Positions 37,149-46,687 of a stretch of DNA of 64,000 nucleotides are shown here, piece after piece. Origin of the DNA: Sinorhizobium terangae (GTDB taxonomy: Bacteria; Pseudomonadota; Alphaproteobacteria; Rhizobiales; Rhizobiaceae); NCBI RefSeq assembly GCF_029714365.1, contig NZ_CP121660.1, forward strand, positions 372,001 to 436,000. The letters run 5' to 3'. Positions within the stretch are counted from its first letter, which is position 1; the number at the start of each line of letters is the position of its first letter. A program made the translations under genes and the position numbers. The notes below the pieces were generated by a model. That model did not search any database. It was not told the origin of the DNA and was given only the letters and a program-made list of their open reading frames with translations.

Positions 37149-37182
37149 GAACGGGAAGTCGCCGTGTGGCGACTTCCCGTTC
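37149..37182. terminator. Strong 15-bp hairpin between convergent genes
   Basis: GAACGGGAAGTCGCC (37149-37163), loop GTGT, and GGCGACTTCCCGTTC (37168-37182) pair perfectly. It sits between the convergent SDR gene and the RTX gene. The T-run is weak (CTTTTTCC about ten bases further), so it may act as a bidirectional terminator or as a stabilising 3' end. Confidence 0.7.
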
Positions 37183-37238
37183 AAGCGTACCGCTTTTTCC
37201 GAATTTTCCTGTTGTTCAGAGCTTCCTGCCGATCTGCA

Positions 37239-38402
37239 TCAGGCGAAGAGGAAGTCGCTTCTCGAAAAATTGGCGGCGCTGAGGGTGCCGTTGGGGTCGT
37301 CCACGAGAATCGAAAACGCGTGACCGGCAGAGTCGTGACCCTTTATCAGCACGTCGCCGCCGGAGGTGTCGTAGGCATACACGGTCCCATTGGCGCCGGA
37401 GCTGGAATACTGGGTAACCCCGAGTTTTTCGATAACCAGGAAATCGACGCCATCCTGGAAATCCATGACGGTGTCTTGGCCACTAAGCGCCGGCGTCGCC
37501 TTGAAGACGAAGCGGTCGGAATCCGCTCCGCCCCATAGGATATCGCTTCCAGCTTCGCCAAGGAGAACGTCGCTCCCCGCATCGCCGCGAACCGTGTCGT
37601 TGCCATCACCACCAAAAACGGTGTCGTTGCCGATGCCACCGTCGAGGACGTCGTCCCCGGCTTCGCCCGAGATGGCATCATTGCCGGCGTCCCCGTACGC
37701 GAGATCGTTCCCGGCGCCGACCTCGATCCTGTCAGCGCCGGCTCCGCCATGGGCCTCGTCTATGCCGGTTTCCGAGTCGAGAATGTCATTCCCGTCCCCG
37801 CCGTCCAGGTAGTTGTTCCCATCGCCACCATCAACGATGTCATCGCCGATGCCGCCATCGACCCGGTCATTGCCGGACTGGCCTTTGAGAACGTCGTTGC
37901 CCTCTTCACCGTAGATCTTGTCATTGCCGGCGCCGCCGCCGACCGCCTGCTGCGTGACCTTTCCGGTCGCCGGATTTACGCGATTGTTGAACCCGTCATT
38001 TCCTGAGCCGGCGTAGATGATATCATCACCCTCGCCCGCATCGATGTATTCCTCGCCTGCGCCGCCAAAGATCTTGTCGTGTCCGCGACCGCCAAGGATC
38101 TGGTCATGGCCGTCGCCGCCATCCAGGATGTCGCTGCCATCGCCGCCGTCAAAGATGTCGTTTCCTAGTCCGCCCTTGAGTGTGTCGTTACCCAAGCCGC
38201 CGGCAAAGCGATCGTTTCCGTCGTCACCGTCGGCATAGTCGTCGCCGTCGCCGCCGACAATGTAATCGTTACCAAGGCCGCCGAAGATCTTGTCGTTGCC
38301 TGCTCCGCCGTCGAGATAGTCATCGCCGGCATAGCCCCAAAGCTCGTCGTCGCTGAGAGCGCCGCGGATCGTGTCGGACAGACTGGTTCCTTTAAAAATC
38401 AT
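37239..38402 (-). CDS. RTX calcium-binding protein, type I secreted
   Basis: This 387-residue protein is almost wholly RTX nonapeptide repeats (GGxGxDxxx), starting near residue 20. More than twenty near-consensus copies form parallel beta-roll blocks that bind calcium outside the cell. One insert (NNRVNPATGKVTQQA, about residue 145) breaks the array. The C-terminus (FVFKATPALSGQDTVMDFQDG, then a hydrophobic end) resembles the serralysin-type secretion domain recognised by ABC-type secretion systems. The start at 38402 has AGGAG six bases upstream; ATGs at 38405 and 38408 are too close. No type I secretion genes are in the window. Its position next to the polysaccharide genes hints at a role in the surface matrix. 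Confidence 0.88.
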   Translation of the reverse strand: MIFKGTSLSDTIRGALSDDELWGYAGDDYLDGGAGNDKIFGGLGNDYIVGGDGDDYADGDDGNDRFAGGLGNDTLKGGLGNDIFDGGDGSDILDGGDGHDQILGGRGHDKIFGGAGEEYIDAGEGDDIIYAGSGNDGFNNRVNPATGKVTQQAVGGGAGNDKIYGEEGNDVLKGQSGNDRVDGGIGDDIVDGGDGNNYLDGGDGNDILDSETGIDEAHGGAGADRIEVGAGNDLAYGDAGNDAISGEAGDDVLDGGIGNDTVFGGDGNDTVRGDAGSDVLLGEAGSDILWGGADSDRFVFKATPALSGQDTVMDFQDGVDFLVIEKLGVTQYSSSGANGTVYAYDTSGGDVLIKGHDSAGHAFSILVDDPNGTLSAANFSRSDFLFA

Positions 38403-38663
38403 CATCATCTCCTAGCTGTTGCAGGAGGGCCGATAATTTGAGAATGGGGCGCAAAAGTGATCCCAGCCTCAAAGACGCCCATCGACGCAGAAGACGCAGT
38501 ATTTTACAGTGGAAAAGTTAATGATACTACTTATCTTAGAATATTTCAACGCTCCTCAACTGCGCTCAAGACGGGAAAAGCGAACATCATTTCTTTAAGA
38601 TTCAGCAATTTTACCGGGAAATGCAATGAATCGATGGACGATGATTGCATGCGAGAGTCTGCT

Positions 38664-39776
38664 TTAATGCATTAGAAACTCTGCATATTTTTCCCTGATC
38701 GCATTGATCGCATACTCGTTTTCGACCCGCTCTCGGGCGGTGCGCGCATAGCGGGCATATTCGGTCGGCGAGAGGTCAAGGATTTCGCGGATCGCCTTGG
38801 CGAGTGCCTCGGGGTTGCGTGCAGGTACGGCAATGCCGGCCTTTCCCGCGACGGCGGCGGCATCGCCGACGTCCGTCGTGACGATCGGCTTGGCATAGCT
38901 CATCGCTTCTGCAATCACGTTGGGAAAACCCTCGGTCCTCGAAGACAGCACCAAGGCGTCGATGCTGCGGTAGTAGGAAGGCATGTCGGAGATCTCACCC
39001 TTGAGATCGACGGCATGTTCCGGCAAACCCGCTTCCGCCATCAGGTCGACGACAGCGCGGTTGTCGCGGGAAACCCCATTGCCCGCCGCAGAAAAGAGTG
39101 CGTGCGGATGCGTGTCGCGAACAGCGGCCACGGCTTTGAAGAATGTGCCGTGATCCTTCTGCGGATGAAATCGACCGACGATGCCGATCCGGCGGGCGGT
39201 TGTCGCCTCTGGGGGACCGATCCGCGGCAACTCGAAGCCGTTCGGAATGACAACCATGTTCCGGTTTACATAGCCGTAAGCCCGATGTAGCTCCAGGGCG
39301 CGCGTGCTGTTGTAGATGATGCCGGCCGGTTGGTTCGACAGCAGCTTTGCGCCCGCAATTGCGAGGCGTGAACTGCGCGTAAGCGAAGCGGGATCATCCA
39401 GGGACTGGCGAATGTTCCAGTAAACCGGTGCTTCACACCTGGCCATGCGCGCGGCGATCATGCCGGCGATCATCGCGTGGTACATCCAGCACAGGATTGC
39501 GTCGGGCCGCTCCTTGCGGATGAGTTGCGCGAGCGTGAGGACTGCGCCCGGAAGGGCGGCGAGGGAGCCGGCCGCCAGCGGCACATAGATAACTCTCGGA
39601 TTGTTGGCGAGATTGCGATTGCGATCCGACACGCCGATGAGCGAAACGACGATGATGCGCTCGTCGGTCGCACCGCGCAGGAGACGCGCCAGCATGGTCT
39701 CGGCGCCGGCGCTGGCGGTGAAGTTGGTAATGACATGCATCATCATCGCGGCGGCTCTGTGTTCGGCGATGCCCAT
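38664..39776 (-). CDS. Glycosyltransferase, family 4-like
   Basis: This 370-residue enzyme has the GT-B fold of family 4. The N-terminal acceptor domain begins MMMHVITNFTASAGAETML. The C-terminal nucleotide-sugar domain has RRIGIVGRFHPQKDH and the E-x7-E motif in SSRTEGFPNVIAEAM. It would add a sugar to a lipid-linked oligosaccharide at the cytoplasmic face of the inner membrane. The donor is unknown. A 42-base gap separates it from the next glycosyltransferase upstream, so the two are likely one unit. The downstream end falls in a 255-base gap before the RTX gene. Confidence 0.9.
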   Translation of the reverse strand: MGIAEHRAAAMMMHVITNFTASAGAETMLARLLRGATDERIIVVSLIGVSDRNRNLANNPRVIYVPLAAGSLAALPGAVLTLAQLIRKERPDAILCWMYHAMIAGMIAARMARCEAPVYWNIRQSLDDPASLTRSSRLAIAGAKLLSNQPAGIIYNSTRALELHRAYGYVNRNMVVIPNGFELPRIGPPEATTARRIGIVGRFHPQKDHGTFFKAVAAVRDTHPHALFSAAGNGVSRDNRAVVDLMAEAGLPEHAVDLKGEISDMPSYYRSIDALVLSSRTEGFPNVIAEAMSYAKPIVTTDVGDAAAVAGKAGIAVPARNPEALAKAIREILDLSPTEYARYARTARERVENEYAINAIREKYAEFLMH

Positions 39777-39818
39777 GCGTCTCTCAACGGGTAGATCAAC
39801 TGCGTCATGGAACTCGCG

Positions 39819-41045
39819 TCACTCGGTTAAGCGCATGCCGGCGAACAGCGTCCGATTGATCATGTGCACGTCGAATTTGGTCTCTGCGAGCTCCCGCGAG
39901 CGCTTGCCCATCTTTTCCGCCAAGTCCGGATCGCGGGCAAAGGACGCCATCGCATCGGCGAGCGCGACGATGTCGAGCGGCTTCACCGTCATGCCGTTCA
40001 CACCCGGCTGCACCGTGTCGCGGCAGCCCGGCAGGTCCGTCGTAATCACCGGCCTTCCGATCGCCAGCGCCTCGAGGATGCTCCGGGGAATACCTTCCCG
40101 GTAGTAGGAAGGCAGGACGAAAACATTGCAGGCTGACAGACAGGGCCGCACGTCATTGGTGGTGCCGAGATATTCGAGGATCCCTTCGCCCACCCAGCCT
40201 TCGATTTCCTCGCGCGAGATTGCCGTCGGATTGCAATCGAAATGGCCGAGCAGCTGGAACCTGGCTTCAGGAAAAGTGCGCCGCACGATCCGCGCGGCTT
40301 CGATATATTCGACGACGCCTTTGTCGCGCAGCAACCGTGCAATCATGAGGAAGACAGGCCCGCCGCGGGGCGCTCGCGCGTAGGCGAAATGCTTCAAATC
40401 GACGCCGGACCCTGAAATCATCGTCGGTGATATGCCGTCTCCAAGCATCCGGTAGCGGCGAATGTCCTCGGCATCGGCGTCGTTATAGACAAACACAACC
40501 CTCGCGCGCTTGAGCGCCGATCGATATAGCCGGACGCATAGCTGGCGAACGGCCAAAGCTTTGAACGAGCGACCGCCGGCGTCGGAGAAGACGTGGCCGA
40601 GACCCGTGACGAGGAAACACCGCTCCTTGATTCCGAGCGTCCGGGCGGCGAGGCCCGCATAGATGATCGGCTTCATCGTATAGGGAAGGACCATGTCCGG
40701 CTTCAGCCGCTTGAAGTGTTGCCGCAGCGACCAAAAGGTGCGGATGTCTTCAAGCGGGTTAAGACCGGTCCGGGCCATCGGAATGCGAACGAAGCGAACA
40801 CCGATTTCAGCGAGCTCCCGCTCCACTCGCTGGTCGTTTTCGGGAGCGAAGGCGATGACGTCATGGCCGGCGGCGACCATCCGTCTCAGCAATTCGAGCC
40901 GAAAGATCACGAGAGATGCCGTCAAGCTGGCGACGACGGCAATCACGCGTTTCTGCCGGGGCGGGTATGCTGCGTCGGCGGGTCTTGCCGACTGGCCCGC
41001 AATTTGTTCGGTTGCGGTGCGCGAAACCTGCTCAACAAGGTTCAA
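39819..41045 (-). CDS. Glycosyltransferase, family 4 (PglA/EpsD-like)
   Basis: This 408-residue GT-B enzyme resembles the family 4 transferases that act early on undecaprenyl-diphosphate sugars. After about 30 polar residues the fold starts RVIAVVASLTASLVIFRLELL; further on are DMVLPYTMKPIIYAGLAAR, FLVTGLGHVFSD, the donor domain ARLLRDKGVVEYIEAARIV, and LPSYYREGIPRSILEALAIGRPVI with the E-x7-E motif. The start is a TTG at 41045 with a strong GGGAGG site six bases upstream. A downstream ATG is far inside the protein, so this uncommon start is well supported. Confidence 0.9.
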   Translation of the reverse strand: MNLVEQVSRTATEQIAGQSARPADAAYPPRQKRVIAVVASLTASLVIFRLELLRRMVAAGHDVIAFAPENDQRVERELAEIGVRFVRIPMARTGLNPLEDIRTFWSLRQHFKRLKPDMVLPYTMKPIIYAGLAARTLGIKERCFLVTGLGHVFSDAGGRSFKALAVRQLCVRLYRSALKRARVVFVYNDADAEDIRRYRMLGDGISPTMISGSGVDLKHFAYARAPRGGPVFLMIARLLRDKGVVEYIEAARIVRRTFPEARFQLLGHFDCNPTAISREEIEGWVGEGILEYLGTTNDVRPCLSACNVFVLPSYYREGIPRSILEALAIGRPVITTDLPGCRDTVQPGVNGMTVKPLDIVALADAMASFARDPDLAEKMGKRSRELAETKFDVHMINRTLFAGMRLTE

Positions 41046-41260
41046 GACCTACCTCCCGGATTCGACTCCACCTCGAGCATTGAGACGAGTATCCGCGCCT
41101 GGCTCTCCTGCTTCGCGGCGTGGCCGTATTCGCAGCCAGGGGAGTGGTGCGCGTCCCGGCCTGCAAAATCTGACCGCGACATCGTTTCTGAGCAAGGCAG
41201 CATCGCAGGCACCACATCTCAATTGCACGATCCGCCCTGACCAATCGCGCCCGTTATCCC

Positions 41261-43471
41261 TTAACTGCCCGGAGAGCGGAACTCTGCGCGGGTGCCCTTG
41301 CGGCAGCCGGATCGCGATCCGCGCGCCTTGGCCTTGATGTGGTCCTTCGGCCGCCGCGGCAGGCGCTTACTCGCGGCCGCGGGCTTGCGATCAGCATCGT
41401 GCACATATCGTGGGAGCAGCTCGCGCATGACCGCCACGACGTCCGCCTCGTTGCCCCGCTCCGAATGGCGCTGCAGGCGTGCGAAGGCGTCCCTCAGCGT
41501 CGGCAATGGGATAGGCTCCGGAACGGCTCCGAGGACACCCGGGACCGGCGAGTTGATGCGCTTGTCGGTTTCGTCGAACAGCTCTTCGAAGAGCTTTTCG
41601 CCCGGGCGGCAACCGATGATCTTGATTTCGATATCCTGATCCGGCGTGAAACCGGCCAGCCGGATCATGCGGCGGGCGATATTGATGATCTTGATCGGCT
41701 CGCCCATGTCGAGGACGAAGATCTCGCCCTGTCCGAGCTGTTTCTCGAAACCGTAAGCGGAAGCCTGCAAAGTCAATTCGACGGCCTCGCGGATCGTCAT
41801 GAAGAAGCGTGTCATGTTCGGATCGGTTACCGTCAGCGGCCCGCCCCTGGCCAACTGGCGCTTGAAGAGCGGGATCAGCGAACCGCTCGACCCCAGCACG
41901 TTCCCGAAACGAACCGTCATGAAACGCGGCCCCCGGCCGGTCTCGAGACCGTTCAGGTCGAGCGCTTGGCAATAGAGTTCCGCCAGGCGTTTTGTCGCGC
42001 CCATGACGCTCGTCGAATTGACGACCTTGTCGGTCGAGATCTGAACCATGGCGAGCGTGCCGTATTTCTTCGCTGCATTGGCGACGTTCATGGTGCCGAT
42101 GACATTGGTGAGTACGCCCTCGCAGGGATTCAACTGCACCATGGGCACATGTTTCAGCGCCGCTGCATGAAAGACCAGCTCGGGTCGATGCTGAGCGAAG
42201 ATCTCCTCGACCCTCTGACTGCGGCGGACACTGCAGAGGTAACTCCACCGGGATACGGCCGGGAAGTTCTCGTTCAGGGCCATGTCGATCGCGTAAAGAT
42301 TGTATTCTGTGTTGTCGATCAGCACGAGTTCCGCCGGTTCGCAGGCGGCGACCTGCGTCGTCAGTTCGCTGCCGATCGAACCTCCTGCCCCGGTGATGAG
42401 CACGCGCCGGCCGCGAACGAGGCGCCCGATTGCCTCGCGGTCGAGCGACGCCTGGGGCCGCTCCAGGAGGTCGGTCAGTTCGATGGACCGCAGCTCGTAG
42501 GGGTTGTCGCCCTTTGCGCGCTTGAGTTCGGTCATCTGCGACAGGCGCGAGACAGCGATCCCAAGTCTTTCGGCGGACCGCAGGAGGTTATCCGATGCCT
42601 CCTCGCCGAACGCCGCGGGGGCTTCCGTGAAGACTACGTGACGCGGCTGCCTGTTGAGCTGCTGCAAATCCGCCACCACCTGCTCGAAATCCTCGATGCG
42701 TCCCGCAATCGGTACGCCGCGCAGGCTCATGCCGATCTGGTCCTCATTCCTGTCAAGGCAGGCAACCGGCACATAGGTGGCGTTGGGATCGCGTGCGAGC
42801 GCCCGCAAATAGAGGTCGGCCGCGTCGCCGGCGCCGACGAGCAACAACGGTATGCGGTGATCGTTATCTGCCCCTTTGTTGCGTCCGTTCCTGAAAACGG
42901 GCCGCGCCAGCGGGATCTCCTCAGCGCGAAAACTCAGCCGTGCTGCGGCAAGGAATGCGATCAGTAGCAGTGACTGCATCGGCACGACGGTCCGTGGAAT
43001 GTCAGTCAGCCTCGTGGAGAAGAATAGGAGCGAAACAAGCAGCAGGGATGTCAGGAGTACCGCGCGAAGTATGATGAAAAGGTCAGAAATGGAACCGTAC
43101 TTCCAGTTTCGGCTGTAGAGTCCGGACAAGGGAAAAACGAGTGCGCAGATGATGAGGTACTGTGCGCCCGACCATAACAGGACGGAGGCGGTTTCCGGTC
43201 TCGTCTTGAGCTCGGCCACGCCGTAGCGCAACAACAGGGCCACGGCGAGCGCAATGGCCGCTGATCCGAGATCGGCGAGGTACAGGGTAGAACATTTGTG
43301 AACGCTGCGAACAGCGCCGCGGATGCGTCGACTGCCTATGTCGACCGCCGCACCCCATACCGCCAACAGCATCTTGGCGGTGCTTTTTCCCGCCTCTTCT
43401 CTCCGCAATTTCGATGGCAGCATCAAGAAACGATCGCGAACTGCCTTAGCAGCGGTGTGTATACGCAGCAT
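41261..43471 (-). CDS. Membrane-bound nucleotide-sugar 4,6-dehydratase (WbpM/CapD/FlaA1 type)
   Basis: This 736-residue protein is of the long WbpM/PglF class that converts UDP-GlcNAc to a 4-keto-6-deoxy sugar, a precursor of diamino and amino sugars. Four membrane spans lie in about residues 65-185. A second Rossmann domain follows (LLLVGAGDAADLYLRAL). The dehydratase domain starts RVLITGAGGSIGSELT near residue 356. The active site reads STDKVVNSTSVMGATKR, with Met where soluble enzymes have Tyr, the S-M-K triad of the membrane class. The C-terminal tail of about 40 residues is very basic. The start at 43471 has AGGAAGGGG upstream; an earlier in-frame start is less likely. Confidence 0.93.
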   Translation of the reverse strand: MLRIHTAAKAVRDRFLMLPSKLRREEAGKSTAKMLLAVWGAAVDIGSRRIRGAVRSVHKCSTLYLADLGSAAIALAVALLLRYGVAELKTRPETASVLLWSGAQYLIICALVFPLSGLYSRNWKYGSISDLFIILRAVLLTSLLLVSLLFFSTRLTDIPRTVVPMQSLLLIAFLAAARLSFRAEEIPLARPVFRNGRNKGADNDHRIPLLLVGAGDAADLYLRALARDPNATYVPVACLDRNEDQIGMSLRGVPIAGRIEDFEQVVADLQQLNRQPRHVVFTEAPAAFGEEASDNLLRSAERLGIAVSRLSQMTELKRAKGDNPYELRSIELTDLLERPQASLDREAIGRLVRGRRVLITGAGGSIGSELTTQVAACEPAELVLIDNTEYNLYAIDMALNENFPAVSRWSYLCSVRRSQRVEEIFAQHRPELVFHAAALKHVPMVQLNPCEGVLTNVIGTMNVANAAKKYGTLAMVQISTDKVVNSTSVMGATKRLAELYCQALDLNGLETGRGPRFMTVRFGNVLGSSGSLIPLFKRQLARGGPLTVTDPNMTRFFMTIREAVELTLQASAYGFEKQLGQGEIFVLDMGEPIKIINIARRMIRLAGFTPDQDIEIKIIGCRPGEKLFEELFDETDKRINSPVPGVLGAVPEPIPLPTLRDAFARLQRHSERGNEADVVAVMRELLPRYVHDADRKPAAASKRLPRRPKDHIKAKARGSRSGCRKGTRAEFRSPGS

Positions 43472-43832
43472 GAAGGCCCCTTCCTGAAAAACTGTCAGCC
43501 TCACCGTCCGGCTCAACGACCTGCACCTTTCCCCCACAAACTAGATGGTGGCCGAAGGTTGCGGTCTATTGGTCTTGTCCCGTTGACTGGCTCGGGAGGC
43601 TAGATAAATTAACTTCAACAAAATATAAGCGACCGCGACTAATTAGGTCACGGTGCAAAATGTCCTTGGCATATTCGAATTCTGTAATAAAAAAGCATGT
43701 AATTAACTGGTTGTAAATAGTCTAGGACGGATCCCTCCAATTATAGTTTTCTGACAAACGGCTCGCTGGGTGTTTGGTCGTTTCCCTCCAGGCGAACGGC
43801 TCGCAAGAAACGGCAAAGCCCCGCATTGGCGG
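43472..43832. other. AT-rich gap upstream of the 4,6-dehydratase gene
   Basis: This 361-base gap has a clearly AT-rich stretch at about 43600-43740, in contrast with its neighbours. It should hold the promoter for the minus-strand 4,6-dehydratase gene. I see no protein-like frame and no clear terminator for the GtrA gene. Confidence 0.5.
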
Positions 43833-44393
43833 TCAGATGCGAAATGTCAACGTTCGATTCAAATAGTAGTTGACGGGGAAGATCGCTCCGAGCGTGACGA
43901 TCTGGGCCGCGATATAGGGCAGCACAGCCAAAAGGCTGTTGAAGAGAACGGCGTTCGCCGCCAGCGTGCAGAGCGCCAGCACGACAAAACGTGGCGCCGC
44001 CACGGTGTGCTTCGATTTCGACCTGAATGTCACACGGTGCTGAAGACTATAGTTGACCATGACCGAGATCGAGAGCGCCAACGTTGACGCCACCACGGCG
44101 TTCATATCGGCCAGTTCTATGAACAAGGTGAGCAGGCACACTTGCAGCAGCGCCGCGCAACCCCCGACAAGCGCGTATCTCAGCACGCGCACGGCAAAAA
44201 CAGCTCTCAGAAACCCCGTCAAAAGAGATAATTGCCGCATGATGTCGGGCCCAAGGCGAGGTGTTGCGCTGGCATGAGGTTCACCAGACCGGTGGCCCAT
44301 CGATTGCAGCCGAGAACCCGGCGGTGGCGCCCCTTCGTCCGAGGCGCAGTCGCGCAATTCCGCGACGTCAGGCAGGCTCCGTCTGCTAAGCAT
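43833..44393 (-). CDS. GtrA-family membrane protein
   Basis: GtrA-like proteins have four membrane spans and are thought to flip or present undecaprenyl-phosphate-linked sugars for glycan modification. The hydrophobic part begins near the ATG at 44240 ([32 protein letters not shown]) and ends with [15 protein letters not shown], typical of the family (NyxxnrxwtF). The ATG at 44393 has a good GAGG site and gives 186 residues, adding a polar, Gly/Pro/Arg-rich stretch of about 50 residues that is unusual for the family; starting at 44240 gives 135 residues, the standard length. It overlaps the end of the UDP-xylose synthase-like gene by eight bases when the longer start is used. Confidence 0.82.
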   Translation of the reverse strand: MLSRRSLPDVAELRDCASDEGAPPPGSRLQSMGHRSGEPHASATPRLGPDIMRQLSLLTGFLRAVFAVRVLRYALVGGCAALLQVCLLTLFIELADMNAVVASTLALSISVMVNYSLQHRVTFRSKSKHTVAAPRFVVLALCTLAANAVLFNSLLAVLPYIAAQIVTLGAIFPVNYYLNRTLTFRI

Positions 44394-45387
44394 GATGTGC
44401 CTCGTACAGGGCACCGAGATCCGTGCGGGAACTGGGGCGCATCAGGAGCTCGTTGAAGTGGTTGATCGTTTTCAGCAGGCCCTCCTTCAGGCCGATCTTG
44501 GGTGCCCATTCGAGCTGTTCTTTTGCTCGCGAGATATCCGGGCGCCGTCTGCAAGGATCGTCCTGGGGCAATGGCCGGTACACGATGCGCGACCTGGATC
44601 CGGTAAGATCGATGATCAGTTCCGCCAGTTCGCGCATGGAAATTTCGTTGGGGTTGCCGATATTGATGGGGCCGGTCACATCAAACGGCGAATCCATCAA
44701 ACGCAGCAAGGCGGCAACGGTGTCGTCGACGTAACAGAAGGACCGGGTCTGCGAGCCGTTCCCGTGGACGGTTATGTCGGCATCGAGCAGTGCCTGGACG
44801 ATGAAGCTCGAAACAACGCGGCCATCACTCGGATGCGTCCGAGGCCCATAGGTATTGAAGATGCGCGCAACTTTGATCGCCGTTTGGTGCTGCCGCCTGT
44901 AATCGAAGAATAGGGCTTCGGCGCAACGTTTGCCTTCATCGTAGCAAGACCGAGGCCCGATAGGATTGACGTTGCCCCAGTAATCCTCGGTCTGCGGGTG
45001 AACGGAGGGGTCTCCATAGACTTCCGACGTGGAGGCCTGAAGAACATTGATCTTCAGCCGCTTGGCGAGGCCGAGCATGTTTATCGCCCCTTGCACGCTC
45101 GTCCGCGTGGTCTTCACCGGGTCGAACTGGTAGTGCACCGGGGAAGCCGGGCAGGCAAGATTGAAGATCTTGTCCACCTCCACATAGAGGGGCATCGTCA
45201 CATCGTGCCTCAGCAGCTCGAAGCGCGGATGGGAAAGGAGTTCCTCCACGTTCGCGCGCGACCCGGTAAAGAAATTGTCGACGCACAGAACGTCCGCTCC
45301 GCCTTCGATCAATCGCTCGCAAAGATGCGACCCGATGAAGCCGCACCCTCCAGTCACCAATACGCGATTAGTAAATTGACGCGCCAT
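44386..45387 (-). CDS. UDP-glucuronate decarboxylase-like (UXS) SDR
   Basis: This 333-residue extended SDR closely resembles UDP-xylose synthase, which decarboxylates UDP-glucuronate. Features include [48 protein letters not shown], the YxxxK as SCYDEGKR, and [23 protein letters not shown]. The stretch [11 protein letters not shown] and [15 protein letters not shown] is typical of the UXS group. It would supply UDP-xylose (or the 4-keto intermediate) for the polysaccharide. The start at 45387 has GAGG eight bases upstream; the frame is open further but that part is not protein-like. Confidence 0.9.
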   Translation of the reverse strand: MARQFTNRVLVTGGCGFIGSHLCERLIEGGADVLCVDNFFTGSRANVEELLSHPRFELLRHDVTMPLYVEVDKIFNLACPASPVHYQFDPVKTTRTSVQGAINMLGLAKRLKINVLQASTSEVYGDPSVHPQTEDYWGNVNPIGPRSCYDEGKRCAEALFFDYRRQHQTAIKVARIFNTYGPRTHPSDGRVVSSFIVQALLDADITVHGNGSQTRSFCYVDDTVAALLRLMDSPFDVTGPINIGNPNEISMRELAELIIDLTGSRSRIVYRPLPQDDPCRRRPDISRAKEQLEWAPKIGLKEGLLKTINHFNELLMRPSSRTDLGALYEAHHA

Positions 45388-45511
45388 TACGCTTACCTCA
45401 TCTGAAGCGGCTTGCAGCGGGATTGCAGTACCAGGCTCCTGCCAGCGACCGAAAGTCTGAGCCCACATCCACGCCCCAACGCAAACGCGCTCTAAAGCTT
45501 CATGGAGCCCA

Positions 45512-46651
45512 TCACCGGGCCAACCCTCTTTTCGCCAACTCGGCGGCTGCATGCTCGAACCGGTCGTCCGCCTTCTGCTCTTCTGCCCAGGCGATCAGAT
45601 CCTCGATGCCGGATTCGAGCTCGACGGTAGGCTTGTAGCCGAGGCATCGCTGGATCTTGCTTATGTCGGCGTAGCAATGCCGGACGTCCCCCTCCCTGAA
45701 CTTGTTCTCGATCTGGGGAGCGATATCGCGCCGCATGTTCCGGGCGAGGATGATCGCGACGTCCTTAATCGACGTCGGGCGACCGGTGCCCACATTGAAG
45801 ACATGGCCATTCGCCTCGTCCTTTGCCAGGGCAAGCGAAATAGCCTGTACGATGTCCTTTACATGCACGAAATCTCGCGTCTGGTTGCCATCTTCGAAAA
45901 CGACCGGACTATTGTTGTTCAGCAGACGGGAAGAGAAGATCGCAGCGACCCCGGTATAGGGATTGCCCAGCGACTGTCGAGGACCGTAGATGTTGAAGAA
46001 GCGCAGCGCCACTGCGGGAATGTCGTAGGCTCTGCCGACGACCAAGCACATTTCCTCCTGATCCCTCTTGGAAATGGCGTAGATCGACGTCGGCAGGACC
46101 GGCTTCGTCTCGCTGGTCGGTATCGGCGTTGCGGTTCGATCACAGATCGGACACCGCACCTCCCAATCGCCACGCCGCATTTGCTCCCCCTCACGAAGAG
46201 TCGGCGTGATATCGCCGCAATGGCTGCACCGTGCTCCACCTTCGCCGTAAATCGACATCGACGACGCAACGACCAGCTTCTTTACGCTGTGCTTGCGGGA
46301 GGCCAGCAGTTCCAGAAGGACCGCGGTTCCAACCGTATTGTGATCGACATAACGATGGATCTCGTACATCGACTGGCCGACCCCCACCTGCGCGGCGAGA
46401 TGGACAACGGCGTCAACGTCCTTCAAAGCAGCGTCGAGTTGGGCAGGGTTGCGAGTGTCACCGAAAATGATCTCGACTCCCTTCACAGGTAATCCGCTCG
46501 GCTGCAACAGGGAGTCAAGGTTGCCTCGGGATCCAGAATGAACTTGGGGTTCGTAATTATCAAAAATTCGTATGTCGTGTCCGGATTTGTGAAGGTTCTC
46601 GCATAAGAATGAGCCGACAAAGCCTGCACCCCCTGTGACGAGTATCTTCAT
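45512..46651 (-). CDS. Nucleotide-sugar 4-epimerase-like SDR with a four-cysteine insert
   Basis: This 379-residue extended SDR has [14 protein letters not shown] at the N-terminus, [10 protein letters not shown], and the active-site pair Tyr191/Lys195 in YAISK. Between them is an insert with Cys142, Cys145, Cys167 and Cys170 (CSHC...CPIC), which probably binds zinc. Such an insert, with WE-x-CP and [21 protein letters not shown], is what I recall for the dTDP-L-rhamnose 4-epimerases (WbiB type) that make dTDP-6-deoxy-L-talose. No dTDP-rhamnose genes are in the window, so the donor could come from elsewhere. GGGAG lies seven bases before the ATG. Confidence 0.85.
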   Translation of the reverse strand: MKILVTGGAGFVGSFLCENLHKSGHDIRIFDNYEPQVHSGSRGNLDSLLQPSGLPVKGVEIIFGDTRNPAQLDAALKDVDAVVHLAAQVGVGQSMYEIHRYVDHNTVGTAVLLELLASRKHSVKKLVVASSMSIYGEGGARCSHCGDITPTLREGEQMRRGDWEVRCPICDRTATPIPTSETKPVLPTSIYAISKRDQEEMCLVVGRAYDIPAVALRFFNIYGPRQSLGNPYTGVAAIFSSRLLNNNSPVVFEDGNQTRDFVHVKDIVQAISLALAKDEANGHVFNVGTGRPTSIKDVAIILARNMRRDIAPQIENKFREGDVRHCYADISKIQRCLGYKPTVELESGIEDLIAWAEEQKADDRFEHAAAELAKRGLAR

Positions 46652-46687
46652 GACATCGCTCCCTATGTTTAAAGAAAATTGCTATCT

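Noticed and set aside
41339..42967. A 540-codon plus-strand frame opposite the 4,6-dehydratase gene
   Set aside because: The opposite strand encodes a complete, well-conserved protein; the frame has no domain or ribosome site and is a codon-bias shadow.
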